Below are positions 36,662 to 45,251 of a stretch of DNA of 64,000 nucleotides, piece by piece. The notes beneath the pieces were generated by a model. That model was not told the origin of the DNA. It saw only the letters and a program-made list of their open reading frames with translations, and searched no databases. Source of the DNA: Paraburkholderia hiiakae. Lineage in GTDB: Bacteria; Pseudomonadota; Gammaproteobacteria; Burkholderiales; Burkholderiaceae. Every line of letters begins with the position of its first letter. Positions within the stretch are counted from its first letter, which is position 1. A program made the position numbers and the translations under genes. The DNA is taken from positions 1 through 64,000 of the forward strand of contig NZ_CAJHCQ010000003.1 of the NCBI RefSeq assembly GCF_904848665.1, given 5' to 3'.

Positions 36662-38020
36662 ATGAAAAAGCTTCGCCTGGCAGCGTACGCTGCGACTCTC
36701 TTCGCCGTCGCAGGCGTGTTGCCGGCCGCGCCGGCGCAAGCTCAAGGTCTCCCGGCTGGCAACGGCCAGACGGTCGATACGATCGCCGCAGTCGTCAATG
36801 ACGGCGTGATCACGCAGCGCGAGCTCGACAGCCGCGCCGAAATGATTGCTCACCGGCTGCAGCAGCAAAACGCACCGGTTCCGCCTGAGGAACAGTTGCG
36901 CGCGCAGGTGCTCAACCAGATGGTGCTCGAGCGCATCCAGCTCCAGAAGGCCAAGGAAGACGGTATCACCGTCGACGACGCCGCCGTGCAGCGCACGCTC
37001 GAGCGCCTCGCCCAGGCCAATGGCATGGATCTCGCCACGTATCGCGCGCGCATCGAGGCGGCCGGCGTGCCCTGGACCACGTTCATGCGCGACGCGCGCA
37101 CCGAACTCACGCTCTCGAAGCTGCGCGAGAAGGAAGTGGACAGCAAGGTCACGGTGTCCGACGCCGAAGTCGCGAACTACATCGCGAGCCAGCGCGGACC
37201 GAACGCAGGCCAGTCGAACGATCTGCACTTCCAGCACATCTTTATCAAGGCACCGCTGAACGCCTCGGAAACCGACATCGAAGCCGCGCAGGCGAAGGCC
37301 AATGCGCTGCTCAAGGAAGCCCAGTCGGGTAGCAAGTTCGAGAGCCTCGCGAAGTCGAACTCGCAGGCGAGCGACGCAAGCAAGGGCGGCGACATGGGTT
37401 TCCTCGCGCAGTCGAAGCTGCCGCCCGAGTTCGTGACCGCCGCTTCCACGCTGCGTCCGGGCGAGGTGAACCCCTCGGTGATCCGCACCAGCGACGGCTT
37501 CGAGATCGTACGCCTCGTCGAGCGCCGCCAGGGCCAGGGCACCGCCGCCGACGCGCCCAAGCTCGTGCAAACGCACGTGCGGCACATCCTGCTGCGTGTG
37601 GGCGACGGCATGTCCGAACCCCAGGCGCGCCAGAAGCTGCTCGAAATCCGCCAGGAAATCGCGGCGGGCGGCGACTTCGCCAAGTTCGCACGCACCTACT
37701 CGCAGGATGGCTCGGCCTCGCAGGGCGGCGACCTCGGGTGGATCAGCCCGGGCGAAACCGTGCCTGAATTCGAGCGCGCCATGAACACGCTGCAGGACGG
37801 CCAGTTGAGCGAGCCGGTACGCACTGAGTATGGCTACCACCTGATCCAGGTGCTGGGCCGCCGCGACGCCGAAGGCTCGATCGCCCAGCAAATGGAACTC
37901 GCGCGCCAGGCCATCGGCCAGCGCAAGGCGGAGCAGGCTTACGCCGACTGGCTGCGGCAGCTGCGCGACAGCGCCTACGTCGATTACAAGATCGCGGGCA
38001 TGACGCCGCCGCACAACTAA
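36662..38020 (+). CDS. surA: Periplasmic chaperone / peptidylprolyl isomerase SurA
   Basis: Chaperone for outer-membrane proteins including LptD. It has 452 residues from ATG 36662: signal peptide ([20 protein letters not shown]...AQAQ), SurA N-terminal domain (about 35-165, [19 protein letters not shown]), two parvulin domains (about 185-285 with FQHIFIKAP, and about 300-400 with [10 protein letters not shown] and [11 protein letters not shown]) and a C-terminal helix. GTG at 36653 is an alternative start in frame with better SD spacing (GGAG at 36644-36647, 5 nt) and would add VGI only. Confidence 0.95.
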   Translation: MKKLRLAAYAATLFAVAGVLPAAPAQAQGLPAGNGQTVDTIAAVVNDGVITQRELDSRAEMIAHRLQQQNAPVPPEEQLRAQVLNQMVLERIQLQKAKEDGITVDDAAVQRTLERLAQANGMDLATYRARIEAAGVPWTTFMRDARTELTLSKLREKEVDSKVTVSDAEVANYIASQRGPNAGQSNDLHFQHIFIKAPLNASETDIEAAQAKANALLKEAQSGSKFESLAKSNSQASDASKGGDMGFLAQSKLPPEFVTAASTLRPGEVNPSVIRTSDGFEIVRLVERRQGQGTAADAPKLVQTHVRHILLRVGDGMSEPQARQKLLEIRQEIAAGGDFAKFARTYSQDGSASQGGDLGWISPGETVPEFERAMNTLQDGQLSEPVRTEYGYHLIQVLGRRDAEGSIAQQMELARQAIGQRKAEQAYADWLRQLRDSAYVDYKIAGMTPPHN

Positions 38021-38044
38021 GCGCAGTCACCCAGGGATCGAGCC

Positions 38045-39067
38045 ATGAACGCCTCCGCATCGTCGTCGCCGGCTCCGCGGAGGGCGGGGCCGATCCGCAT
38101 CGCCATCACCACGGGTGAACCAGCCGGCGTCGGCCCCGAGCTGACCGCCGCCGCGCTGGCGGGCGCCTCGGCCCACTGGCCCGACGCGCAGTTCGTCGTG
38201 CTCGGCGACAGCGCGCTGCTAGAAGCGCGCGCGAAGGCCGCGAGCGTTGACTGGGGCGCCGTGCTGGCGAACCAGCCTGTGCAGGTCGAGCATGTCGCAC
38301 TCGCGACGCCAGCAAAGCCTGGCAAGCTCGACGCCGCCAATGGCCGTTATGTCCTCGCACTGCTCGACCGCGCGATCGACGGTGCACTGGCGGGCGAATT
38401 CGACGCGATCGTCACGGCGCCGCTGCAAAAGAGCACCATCAACGACGCCGGCGTGCCCTTCACCGGCCACACCGAATATCTCGCCGAACGCACGCATACG
38501 CCGCGCGTGGTCATGATGCTGGCGGGGACCGGCGCGCGTCCATTGCGCGTGGCGCTCGCCACGACGCATTTGCCGCTCAAGGACGTGTCGGCGGCGCTTA
38601 CCGTCGACGGGCTCGTTGAAACACTAGGCATCATCGACCATGACCTGCGTCATCATTTCGGTGTGCCCGTACCGCGGATTCTGGTGACCGGCCTCAACCC
38701 GCATGCGGGCGAGAATGGCTACCTGGGGCGCGAGGAAATCGACACGATCTCGCCGGCGCTGGCCGCCGCCGCCGCGCAAGGTATCGACGCACGTGGCCCT
38801 TACCCTGCCGACACGCTGTTCCAGCCGCGCTACCTCAAGGACGCGGATTGCGTGCTGGCGATGTTCCACGACCAGGGCCTGCCGGTCCTGAAATACGCGA
38901 CGTTCGGCGAAGGCATCAACGTCACGCTCGGCTTGCCGGTCGTGCGCACCTCGGTCGATCATGGCACCGCGCTCGACCTCGCCGGCACTGGCCGCGCGGA
39001 CGCAGGCAGCCTGATCGCCGCCCTCGACACCGCCGTTTCGATGGCGCGCCACCGGCGCGCTATCTGA
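38045..39067 (+). CDS. pdxA: 4-hydroxythreonine-4-phosphate dehydrogenase
   Basis: NAD-dependent oxidation in the DXP-dependent branch of pyridoxal phosphate synthesis. It has 340 residues. Seen: [12 protein letters not shown] near residue 20, metal-binding histidines in [23 protein letters not shown] and [11 protein letters not shown], and [17 protein letters not shown] at 38045 lies 24 nt after the surA stop. It sits in the conserved surA-pdxA-ksgA order. Confidence 0.95.
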   Translation: MNASASSSPAPRRAGPIRIAITTGEPAGVGPELTAAALAGASAHWPDAQFVVLGDSALLEARAKAASVDWGAVLANQPVQVEHVALATPAKPGKLDAANGRYVLALLDRAIDGALAGEFDAIVTAPLQKSTINDAGVPFTGHTEYLAERTHTPRVVMMLAGTGARPLRVALATTHLPLKDVSAALTVDGLVETLGIIDHDLRHHFGVPVPRILVTGLNPHAGENGYLGREEIDTISPALAAAAAQGIDARGPYPADTLFQPRYLKDADCVLAMFHDQGLPVLKYATFGEGINVTLGLPVVRTSVDHGTALDLAGTGRADAGSLIAALDTAVSMARHRRAI

Positions 39068-39082
39068 TTGATTCTAAAGAAG

Positions 39083-39910
39083 ATGTCCAACAGCAGCAGA
39101 CAGCACCAAGGCCACTTCGCGCGCAAGCGCTTCGGCCAGAACTTCCTCGTCGACACGGGCGTGATCGATTCGATCGTCGACGTCATTCGCCCGCAGCGCG
39201 GCGAGCGCATGGTCGAGATCGGGCCGGGCTTGGGCGCGCTCACCGAGCCGCTCATCGAGCGCCTCGCCACGCCTGAATCGCCGTTGCACGCGGTCGAGCT
39301 GGACCGCGACCTGATCGCGCGCCTCACGAAGAAGTTCGGCCGGCTGCTCGAACTCCACGCGGGCGACGCGCTCGCGTTCGACTTCGGCTCGCTCGCGGCG
39401 CCGGGCGAGAAGCCTTCGCTGCGCATTGTCGGCAACCTGCCGTACAACATTTCGAGCCCGCTGCTGTTTCATCTGACCACGTTCGCCGAGCGGGTGATCG
39501 ACCAGCACTTCATGCTGCAGAACGAAGTGGTCGAGCGTATGGTGGCGGAGCCCGGCAGCAAGGCGTTCGGCCGTCTCACGGTGATGCTCCAGTACCGCTA
39601 CGTGATCGACAAGCTGATCGACGTGCCGCCCGAATCGTTCCAGCCGCCGCCCAAGGTGGATTCCGCGATCGTGCGCATGATTCCCTACGCACCGCACGAA
39701 CTGCCGAAGGTGAACGACGCCGTACTCGGCGAACTCGTGACGGCCGCCTTCTCGCAGCGCCGCAAGATGCTGCGCAATACGCTCAGTGATTACCGTGAGC
39801 GCCTCGACTTCGACGCGCTCGGCTTCGATCTGGCTCGCCGCGCCGAGGAAGTGCCCGTTGAGGAATATGTGAGTCTTGCGCAGGCGCTGGAAGGGGCAGG
39901 CGGCGCTTGA
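39083..39910 (+). CDS. rsmA: 16S rRNA (adenine1518-N6/adenine1519-N6)-dimethyltransferase
   Basis: KsgA/RsmA dimethylates two adjacent adenines in the 3' hairpin of 16S rRNA; its loss gives kasugamycin resistance. It has 275 residues. Seen: [10 protein letters not shown] near residue 12, the SAM motif [14 protein letters not shown] near 43, the catalytic [12 protein letters not shown] near 120 and RRKMLRNTL near the C-terminus. Start ATG at 39083, after AAAGAAG, 15 nt from the pdxA stop. A TTG at 39068 is in frame but less likely. Confidence 0.95.
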   Translation: MSNSSRQHQGHFARKRFGQNFLVDTGVIDSIVDVIRPQRGERMVEIGPGLGALTEPLIERLATPESPLHAVELDRDLIARLTKKFGRLLELHAGDALAFDFGSLAAPGEKPSLRIVGNLPYNISSPLLFHLTTFAERVIDQHFMLQNEVVERMVAEPGSKAFGRLTVMLQYRYVIDKLIDVPPESFQPPPKVDSAIVRMIPYAPHELPKVNDAVLGELVTAAFSQRRKMLRNTLSDYRERLDFDALGFDLARRAEEVPVEEYVSLAQALEGAGGA

Positions 39911-39941
39911 TGCGCCGCGTTGCCGGTGCGTTAGCCGTCGC

Positions 39942-40892
39942 TCAGGCGGCTTCGGTGCGCTGCGCCTCGTAGGCCTTGAGCTGGCTATGGACGACGCGCA
40001 GCACCGAAAGCTCGCTCGATCCGTGCTGTACCGCTCCGCCGCGCCGGATCAGGTCGCCGAGAACGTGATCGGCCTCGATACGCGAACCGTTTTGCACGTC
40101 GCGCAACATCGAGGCGGTGAGCGACGAACCCTTGGCGAACAGCATCGCGCGCGAACGCTCGAGGAAGCTGTCGCGTACGGCGTGGCCGTGTTCGGCTGCG
40201 ATCGCGCGGCATTCGGCGAAGAGACGCTCGATGATCGTGGCGCCGTCGGGCGTGGAGAGAATCACGCCAACGGGCGCACGGAAAAGACACGTGCTGCCCG
40301 CGAGCGACGCGAGAAACACCCACTTCTCCCACATCTCCTGAAGGATGTGATCGCTCGCCTTCACGTGGAAACCGGCATTGCCGAACTGATCCGCCACGGC
40401 TTGCACGCGCGGCGAGACGCCGCCGCCGAGTTCGCCGAACGTGATGGCCTGCACGTCGTTCAGATGCACGATCTCGCGTTTCTCGTTGAGCGTGGACGCG
40501 ATCAGGCACACGCCGCCTAGTACCGCCTGCGTGCCGAAGTGCGCCTGCAGGACTTCGAGATGGCGCATGCCGTTGAGCAGCGGCAGGATCAGCGTGTTCG
40601 GGCCGACGGCCGCGGCGAACGAATCGATGGCGTTGTCGAGGTCGTAGGCCTTACAGCTCAGCAACACGAGATCGAACGGTTGCCCGCCTTGCGACTCGAG
40701 CGCTTCGCGCGTGACGGTCTTCACGTCGCGCAGCTTGAGATCGCCTGCCGGGCTGTGGATGACGAGGCCTGCTTCGCGCAATTGCGTGGCGCGCGCCTCG
40801 CGTACCAGAAACGTCACGTCACGCCCGGCAGCGCCGAGCCGGCCGCCGAAATAGCCGCCCGTCGCACCCGCGCCGACTACCAGAATTCGCAT
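39942..40892 (-). CDS. panE: 2-dehydropantoate 2-reductase
   Basis: NADPH-dependent reductase of pantothenate synthesis (PanE/ApbA family). It has 316 residues. Seen: the dinucleotide-binding motif [14 protein letters not shown] at residues 5-18, the catalytic-lysine region [11 protein letters not shown] (about 97), [17 protein letters not shown] in the central domain, and the C-terminal [16 protein letters not shown] with the family's Ser/Glu. Start ATG at 40892. It is convergent with ksgA and divergent from gloA. Several paralogues of PanE exist in Burkholderiaceae, so the physiological ketopantoate role is likely but not certain. Confidence 0.87.
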   Translation of the reverse strand: MRILVVGAGATGGYFGGRLGAAGRDVTFLVREARATQLREAGLVIHSPAGDLKLRDVKTVTREALESQGGQPFDLVLLSCKAYDLDNAIDSFAAAVGPNTLILPLLNGMRHLEVLQAHFGTQAVLGGVCLIASTLNEKREIVHLNDVQAITFGELGGGVSPRVQAVADQFGNAGFHVKASDHILQEMWEKWVFLASLAGSTCLFRAPVGVILSTPDGATIIERLFAECRAIAAEHGHAVRDSFLERSRAMLFAKGSSLTASMLRDVQNGSRIEADHVLGDLIRRGGAVQHGSSELSVLRVVHSQLKAYEAQRTEAA

Positions 40893-41046
40893 GTCTACTC
40901 CTCATTGCTTGCGTTTAGCGAAATTGCCGAGGCAATTCCGGGATGGCGTTCATGCTAGAGCAAATCGGCGCATCTTGCCGGCGTCGGCAGGGCCGGCGCG
41001 TTTTTGGTACAGTCCGTTTTTTGACGACGGCAAAACGGAGTACACA

Positions 41047-41430
41047 ATGCGCCTGCTGCACACGATGATCCGGGTCGGCGACCTCGATCGCTCGATCAAG
41101 TTCTATACCGAACTGCTCGGCATGAAACTGCTGCGCCGCGAAGACTACCCCGATGGCAAGTTCACGCTGGCCTTCGTCGGGTACACGGACGAGCGCGACG
41201 GCACCGTGATCGAGCTTACGCACAACTGGGATACGGCTTCCTACGATCTTGGGACTGGCTTCGGCCATCTGGCGGTTGAAGTGGCGGACGCCTATGCGGC
41301 TTGTGCGAAGATCAAGGAGCAGGGCGGCACGGTGGTGCGCGAGGCTGGCCCGATGAAGCATGGGACCACGGTGATCGCGTTCGTGACCGATCCGGATGGG
41401 TACAAGATCGAGTTTATTCAGAGGAAGTAG
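41047..41430 (+). CDS. gloA: Lactoylglutathione lyase (glyoxalase I)
   Basis: Converts the methylglyoxal-glutathione hemithioacetal to S-lactoylglutathione. It has 127 residues in the VOC fold. The four metal ligands are visible: His5 ([10 protein letters not shown]), Glu in TVIELTHNW, His in GFGHLAVEV and Glu near the end in YKIEFIQ. ATG at 41047 is preceded by ACGGAGTACACA. It is the last core gene before the exopolysaccharide locus. Confidence 0.95.
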   Translation: MRLLHTMIRVGDLDRSIKFYTELLGMKLLRREDYPDGKFTLAFVGYTDERDGTVIELTHNWDTASYDLGTGFGHLAVEVADAYAACAKIKEQGGTVVREAGPMKHGTTVIAFVTDPDGYKIEFIQRK

Positions 41431-41442
41431 GGGAGTTGGTAG

Positions 41443-41493
41443 GGCGGCGTCAGAATCCTCCGGCGCCGCCGTTTAAAGCTCGTTCAGCTTTAA
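41443..41493 (+). terminator. Tandem hairpins after gloA (possible terminator)
   Basis: First hairpin GGCGGCG (41443-41449) / CGCCGCC (41464-41470), followed by GTTTAAA. Second hairpin TTAAAGCT (41473-41480) / AGCTTTAA (41486-41493), a perfect 8-bp stem with loop CGTTC. Neither has a long T tract, so termination efficiency is uncertain. Confidence 0.5.
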
Positions 41494-41589
41494 GTGGAAG
41501 TAACAAATGTCCAAAAATTAAAAAGAAAATACTGGACGAGTTGTGTGAATTGAGTACCCATCCGTTTTATCTCGATCGAGACAATTGTT

Positions 41590-41605
41590 TGTGATCGAAT
41601 TCACA
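41590..41605. promoter_or_regulatory. Perfect CRP/FNR-family-like binding site upstream of the EPS locus
   Basis: TGTGATCGAATTCACA matches TGTGA-N6-TCACA exactly. About 20-30 bp downstream are AT-rich -10 candidates (TATATC 41624-41629, TACAAA 41632-41637), a geometry close to a class II CRP-activated promoter. CRP/FNR-type proteins control exopolysaccharide genes in Burkholderia. The cognate regulator here is unknown. Confidence 0.65.
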
Positions 41606-41636
41606 TCTTTTTTCAGAGTGAAATATATCGATACAA

Positions 41637-41657
41637 ATAATTTGCACTGCAAATTAT
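41637..41657. promoter_or_regulatory. Perfect palindrome near the predicted EPS transcription start
   Basis: Arms ATAATTTGC and GCAAATTAT flank ACT. It overlaps or immediately follows the -10 candidates downstream of the CRP-like site, the usual position for a repressor operator. As RNA it would also form a 9-bp stem at the 5' end of the leader. Confidence 0.55.
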
Positions 41658-42118
41658 GCGATATCAAAAGCCTGAGTAGCACGCAGCCAGTTGCTTATTC
41701 TTGGCGGATTTGAGATTGGCGGGATACCGTGACGCACTCTCCTATGGGTCCATTTCGGACTCTTCCTATATACGCGGAAGTAGCGGCGGTCGAAACTTTC
41801 TCCCCTGTCAATATGCAAGAAACGGACTCGGCGAGGCGCCCCCACGCGAAAGGTGGTGCGCGGGGTATCCACCTTTAGGCTGGCAAGCGCGGGAGCTGCT
41901 TATCCGCGCGAGCGTCTTCGAATTCATTGAGCGAGGGAGTTCAGCGTGCAGGGAAGCAACCAATTTTCGCGTAATCCGTCTCTTATCCCCGGTGGATCCG
42001 CGACGTGGCTGGACGTTTCACGAATGAACCTGCAGCAACTGGCGGCGATTGGTGCGCGCCAGCGTTGACGTCCCACGTCCGCTGGGACGCGCAAATCAAT
42101 TCATTCGTGGATAACTCA
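41658..42118 (+). other. Long EPS leader region without a supported gene
   Basis: About 460 nt follow the predicted start region before the first EPS gene. Hairpins: AAAGGTGG (41849-41856) / CCACCTTT (41869-41876) and CGTCCCA (42069-42075) / TGGGACG (42083-42089), the second 30 nt before the start codon. An open frame at 41701-42027 has a TTG start and no family resemblance. No known riboswitch consensus was recognised. Confidence 0.5.
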
Positions 42119-43528
42119 ATGCATCTGCCCGCTCAAGGCCATCGCGCCACATCAAGACGCCGTTCTGGCGCACTGATGCGTTTGCTGGACATTGTTGTGA
42201 TCACAGTGTGCGCGTCCGCCGCCTTGCGGCTAGAGGCGACAGCGGCTCAACCTGGCTATGACAACGCGCTTGTCGCGTTCGCGCTATTGGCGTCGGTATT
42301 CCTCTTCCCGCTCTTCGGTCTGTATCAGACCGTTCGCAGCAACATCCTCTGGCACTGCGTTTGCGCGCCTTTTGTCGCGGTGGTGCTCGCTCTCGTAGTA
42401 GCGTTGCTGGTCGCGATCATTCTGCTGGACCCGTATCGTCCGGCGGGCGATTGGTTCACGCGGTGGATGTACCTCTCCGGGTTGAGCCTGGTGATTTGCC
42501 GGATCGTCGAACGCAGCCTTTGTCTGCGGCGGGCGGAGCAGGGCGCACGCACACGTGCCGTCGCGATCGTTGGCAGTGGGGCGCACTGCCGCCACCTCCT
42601 GCGCAAGGTCGAAACAACACCGAACTCAATCTACGCCGTGTCGACCATCTTCGACACCGGCCCGGAGATTGCCGCGGCGCCTGGCGTCGTGCCGGCGTTT
42701 CGCGACAGGGAAGGGTTTGCCGATTTCGTGCGCCGTTATCACGTCGTGGAAGTCTGGCTCGCGCTGCCGCTCTCGGAAGAGAACACGATTCTCGAATTCA
42801 TCGACTTGTTTCGCAACGACCTCGTCAACATCCGTTTCGTTCCAGATGTCAGTGGCCTGGCGCTTTTCGAAGGCGAAATGGTCAACCTCGACGGCACGTC
42901 TGCGATCAACCTCGTGGGCTCACCGCTTTCGTCGGACGCACTCGTTTCGAAGGATATTTTCGATCGCGTGTTTGCGCTGCTGGCTGTATTCGGGCTGGCT
43001 CCGGTGCTTTTCATCATTGCGCTAGCCGTGAAGCTTTCTTCGCCGGGGCCGGTGCTCTTCACGCAACGGCGCAAAGGTGCGAACGGCAAGGTCTTCAACA
43101 TATACAAGTTTCGCAGCATGCGGGCGCATGAAACGGCGCACGGCGTAGTCAAGCAGGCAACCCGCAACGATCCCCGTATTACGCTCGTTGGCGCTTTCCT
43201 GCGCCGCACGAGTCTAGACGAGCTACCGCAATTCTTAAACGTACTGCGGGGCGAAATGTCGGTAGTCGGGCCGCGCCCACACGCCATCGAACATGACGCC
43301 CTCTATCAAAACATCGTGGACGACTATGTCCACCGCTATCGCATCAAGCCGGGAATTACAGGCTGGGCTCAGGTGAACGGCTTTCGCGGCGAAACGGATT
43401 CTGTCGAGAAGATGCGGGGCCGCGTCGAACACGATCTCTATTACCTCAGCAACTGGTCCTTCTGGCTCGACATGCGCATCGTGGTCGCAACGATGTTCAA
43501 GGGACTGGTACATCGCAACGCGTATTGA
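42119..43528 (+). CDS. Undecaprenyl-phosphate hexose-1-phosphate transferase (WcaJ/EPS initiating transferase)
   Basis: Starts the repeat unit by moving hexose-1-phosphate from a UDP-sugar to undecaprenyl phosphate. It has 469 residues from ATG 42119. Four N-terminal transmembrane helices (about 20-150), a CoA-binding-like central domain (VAIVGSGAHCRHLLRKVE), another membrane helix (DRVFALLAVFGLAPVLFIIAL) and the catalytic domain with QRRKGANGKVFNIYKFRSM, RRTSLDELPQFLNVLRG and SVVGPRPHA. In-frame GTGs upstream (42005, 42107) and ATG 42176 are alternatives; none has a strong SD. Glucose is the usual sugar of this family, but that is inference. Confidence 0.9.
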   Translation: MHLPAQGHRATSRRRSGALMRLLDIVVITVCASAALRLEATAAQPGYDNALVAFALLASVFLFPLFGLYQTVRSNILWHCVCAPFVAVVLALVVALLVAIILLDPYRPAGDWFTRWMYLSGLSLVICRIVERSLCLRRAEQGARTRAVAIVGSGAHCRHLLRKVETTPNSIYAVSTIFDTGPEIAAAPGVVPAFRDREGFADFVRRYHVVEVWLALPLSEENTILEFIDLFRNDLVNIRFVPDVSGLALFEGEMVNLDGTSAINLVGSPLSSDALVSKDIFDRVFALLAVFGLAPVLFIIALAVKLSSPGPVLFTQRRKGANGKVFNIYKFRSMRAHETAHGVVKQATRNDPRITLVGAFLRRTSLDELPQFLNVLRGEMSVVGPRPHAIEHDALYQNIVDDYVHRYRIKPGITGWAQVNGFRGETDSVEKMRGRVEHDLYYLSNWSFWLDMRIVVATMFKGLVHRNAY

Positions 43529-43545
43529 ATAGCCGGAATGTAGAA

Positions 43546-44808
43546 GTGCTGAAACGAATCAATCAACCGTGTAGTCGCTCCGGTCATGGGCAGCGGCGCG
43601 ACACCGCCGCCCGGCTTGCGAGTGGCGGCATTGCAATCGCGCTCTGCATGGCGCTTGGCGCCTGTGCCGTTGCACCGGGCATGCGCATGTCCGTTTCCCA
43701 GGGAACGACTCAGGCCGCGCCAAGCGATGCAACTAGCGCGGACGCCGACACGACGTCCTCCGAGGGATCTGTCGCCGACGGCGCGGGCGCGCAAGTGGCG
43801 AATGCCACCTCTGCTACGCCCGAAGTGCCCATCACGGAACTCAACGTCGACTCCGTGAAACGCTCCCAGGAAGCGCGTCTGAAGCAGCAGCAACAGCAGG
43901 TCGATCTGCTTTCGTCGGTTCCGCAGCCCTATGCGATCGGTGCCGGCGACGTTTTGCAAATCGTTGTTTGGGACCACCCGGAACTCGCCGCGGCCCTCGG
44001 TAGCACGCAGTCGCAAGCCTCCACACGGCCGGGCGATCCGTTCTCCGGTTTCGTCGTCGATCAGTCTGGTGAACTCGCGTTTCCGTATGCGGGCACGATG
44101 CGCGTCGCGGGACTTCGTGCGGAGGACGTGCAGCGCCGCTTGACCGCTGCGCTCGGCCGCTATTTCATTAAGCCACAAGTCACCGTACGGATGGCTTCCT
44201 ATCGCGCGCACGAAGTCTATGTCGACGGCGAGGTGCGCACCCCCGGCGTGGTCGCTGTGAACGACGTCCCGATGTCTTTGTACGAAGCGATTTCGCGCGC
44301 AGGCGGTTTCTCGGACACTGCCGATCAAAGCGACCTCGTGCTCGTACGCGAAGGTAAATCACATCGCATCAATCTTACGCAGATGGTAGCCAGCGGCCTG
44401 AGTCCGTCGCGCCTGTACCTCAAGCCTGGCGACATGTTGCGCGTCGTCGCTCGCGACGAAAACGATGTCTACGTGATGGGCGAAGTCAACAGGCCGATCT
44501 CCGCCATTCCGCGTCGCACGGGGCGCATCACGCTGGCCGATGCCATCGCTCAGGCTGGCAGTGTTAACTCGTCTACCGCGGACGCGGCGCAAATGTTCGT
44601 GATTCGTGGCGCGTTGAACGGCAAGCCTGAAGTGTTCCATCTGGATGGTCGTTCGCCGGTGGCAATGCTCGTTGCCAAGGAATTCGATCTTCAGCCGAAG
44701 GATGTCGTGTATGTCGATGGCAATGGCCTCGTCCGCTTCAACCGCGTGCTGACGTTGTTGATTCCTGCAATCAATGCGGGCTTGACTGCAGGGCTGGTGG
44801 CGAAATGA
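43546..44808 (+). CDS. Outer-membrane polysaccharide export lipoprotein (Wza/OPX)
   Basis: Outer-membrane export channel of about 420 residues. Lipoprotein signal with lipobox LGAC (ALCMALGACAVAP). Then comes a Ser/Ala/Thr-rich stretch, the poly-export domain (PYAIGAGDVLQIVVWDHPEL, FVVDQSGELAFPYAG) and SLBB-like domains (VYVDGEVRTPGVVAVNDVP, VYVMGEVNRPI). The C-terminus ends with a hydrophobic ALTLLIPAINAGLTAGL-like helix (sequence VLTLLIPAINAGLT). The start is uncertain: GTG 43546 is chosen; TTG 43525 overlaps the previous stop. It is translationally coupled to the Wzb gene (ATGA overlap). Confidence 0.9.
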   Translation: MLKRINQPCSRSGHGQRRDTAARLASGGIAIALCMALGACAVAPGMRMSVSQGTTQAAPSDATSADADTTSSEGSVADGAGAQVANATSATPEVPITELNVDSVKRSQEARLKQQQQQVDLLSSVPQPYAIGAGDVLQIVVWDHPELAAALGSTQSQASTRPGDPFSGFVVDQSGELAFPYAGTMRVAGLRAEDVQRRLTAALGRYFIKPQVTVRMASYRAHEVYVDGEVRTPGVVAVNDVPMSLYEAISRAGGFSDTADQSDLVLVREGKSHRINLTQMVASGLSPSRLYLKPGDMLRVVARDENDVYVMGEVNRPISAIPRRTGRITLADAIAQAGSVNSSTADAAQMFVIRGALNGKPEVFHLDGRSPVAMLVAKEFDLQPKDVVYVDGNGLVRFNRVLTLLIPAINAGLTAGLVAK

Positions 44809-45248
44809 TCGAGAGCGTTCTTGTTGTTTGCGAAGGCAACATTTGCCGCAGTCCGTTGGCGTGCGCCATGCTGGCGCGTTCGCTGCCCACTATCGGTTTT
44901 AGTTCGGCGGGTACTCACGCACTCGTGGGCGAGGGAGCGGACCCGCTCATCGTCGAGCTGGCGCGTGATCGCGGAGTGCAACTTAAGGATCACGTGGCGA
45001 CACCGCTCACCGATGAGCGCGTGCGCGGTGCCGATCTGATTCTCACCATGACGAAGGCGCAGCGGGACCAGATCGAGCACGCCTGGCCGTTTGTGCGCGG
45101 CAAGGTGTATCGACTGATCGAAACGGAGGGTGTTGACGTTGTCGACCCTTATCGGCGACATCGCGCAACGTTCGACCTGGCGGTCGCACAGATCGAACAT
45201 GGCGTCGCGCACTGGCGTGGCGTCCTCGCAGGACAGCAGGTTCATTGA
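44805..45248 (+). CDS. Low-molecular-weight protein-tyrosine phosphatase (Wzb-like)
   Basis: Dephosphorylates the Wzc autokinase to cycle polymer export. It has 147 residues. The P-loop CEGNICRS gives Cys9-x5-Arg15, and the general acid is in VVDPYRRHRATFD. ATG 44805 overlaps the OPX stop by 4 nt and the Wzc gene starts 3 nt after it, so OPX, phosphatase and kinase are one translational block. Confidence 0.93.
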   Translation: MIESVLVVCEGNICRSPLACAMLARSLPTIGFSSAGTHALVGEGADPLIVELARDRGVQLKDHVATPLTDERVRGADLILTMTKAQRDQIEHAWPFVRGKVYRLIETEGVDVVDPYRRHRATFDLAVAQIEHGVAHWRGVLAGQQVH

Positions 45249-45251
45249 ATC

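Noticed and set aside
41772..41800. Possible RfaH ops/JUMPstart element before the EPS genes
   Set aside because: Only a loose GGCGGT resemblance; the rest of the ops consensus is absent.
41701..42027. Possible 108-residue ORF in the EPS leader
   Set aside because: TTG start, no SD, no family resemblance, and composition unlike neighbouring proteins; kept only as leader sequence.
41658..42118. c-di-GMP riboswitch in the EPS leader
   Set aside because: I looked for the GEMM-type conserved blocks and did not find them; only unassigned hairpins are present.
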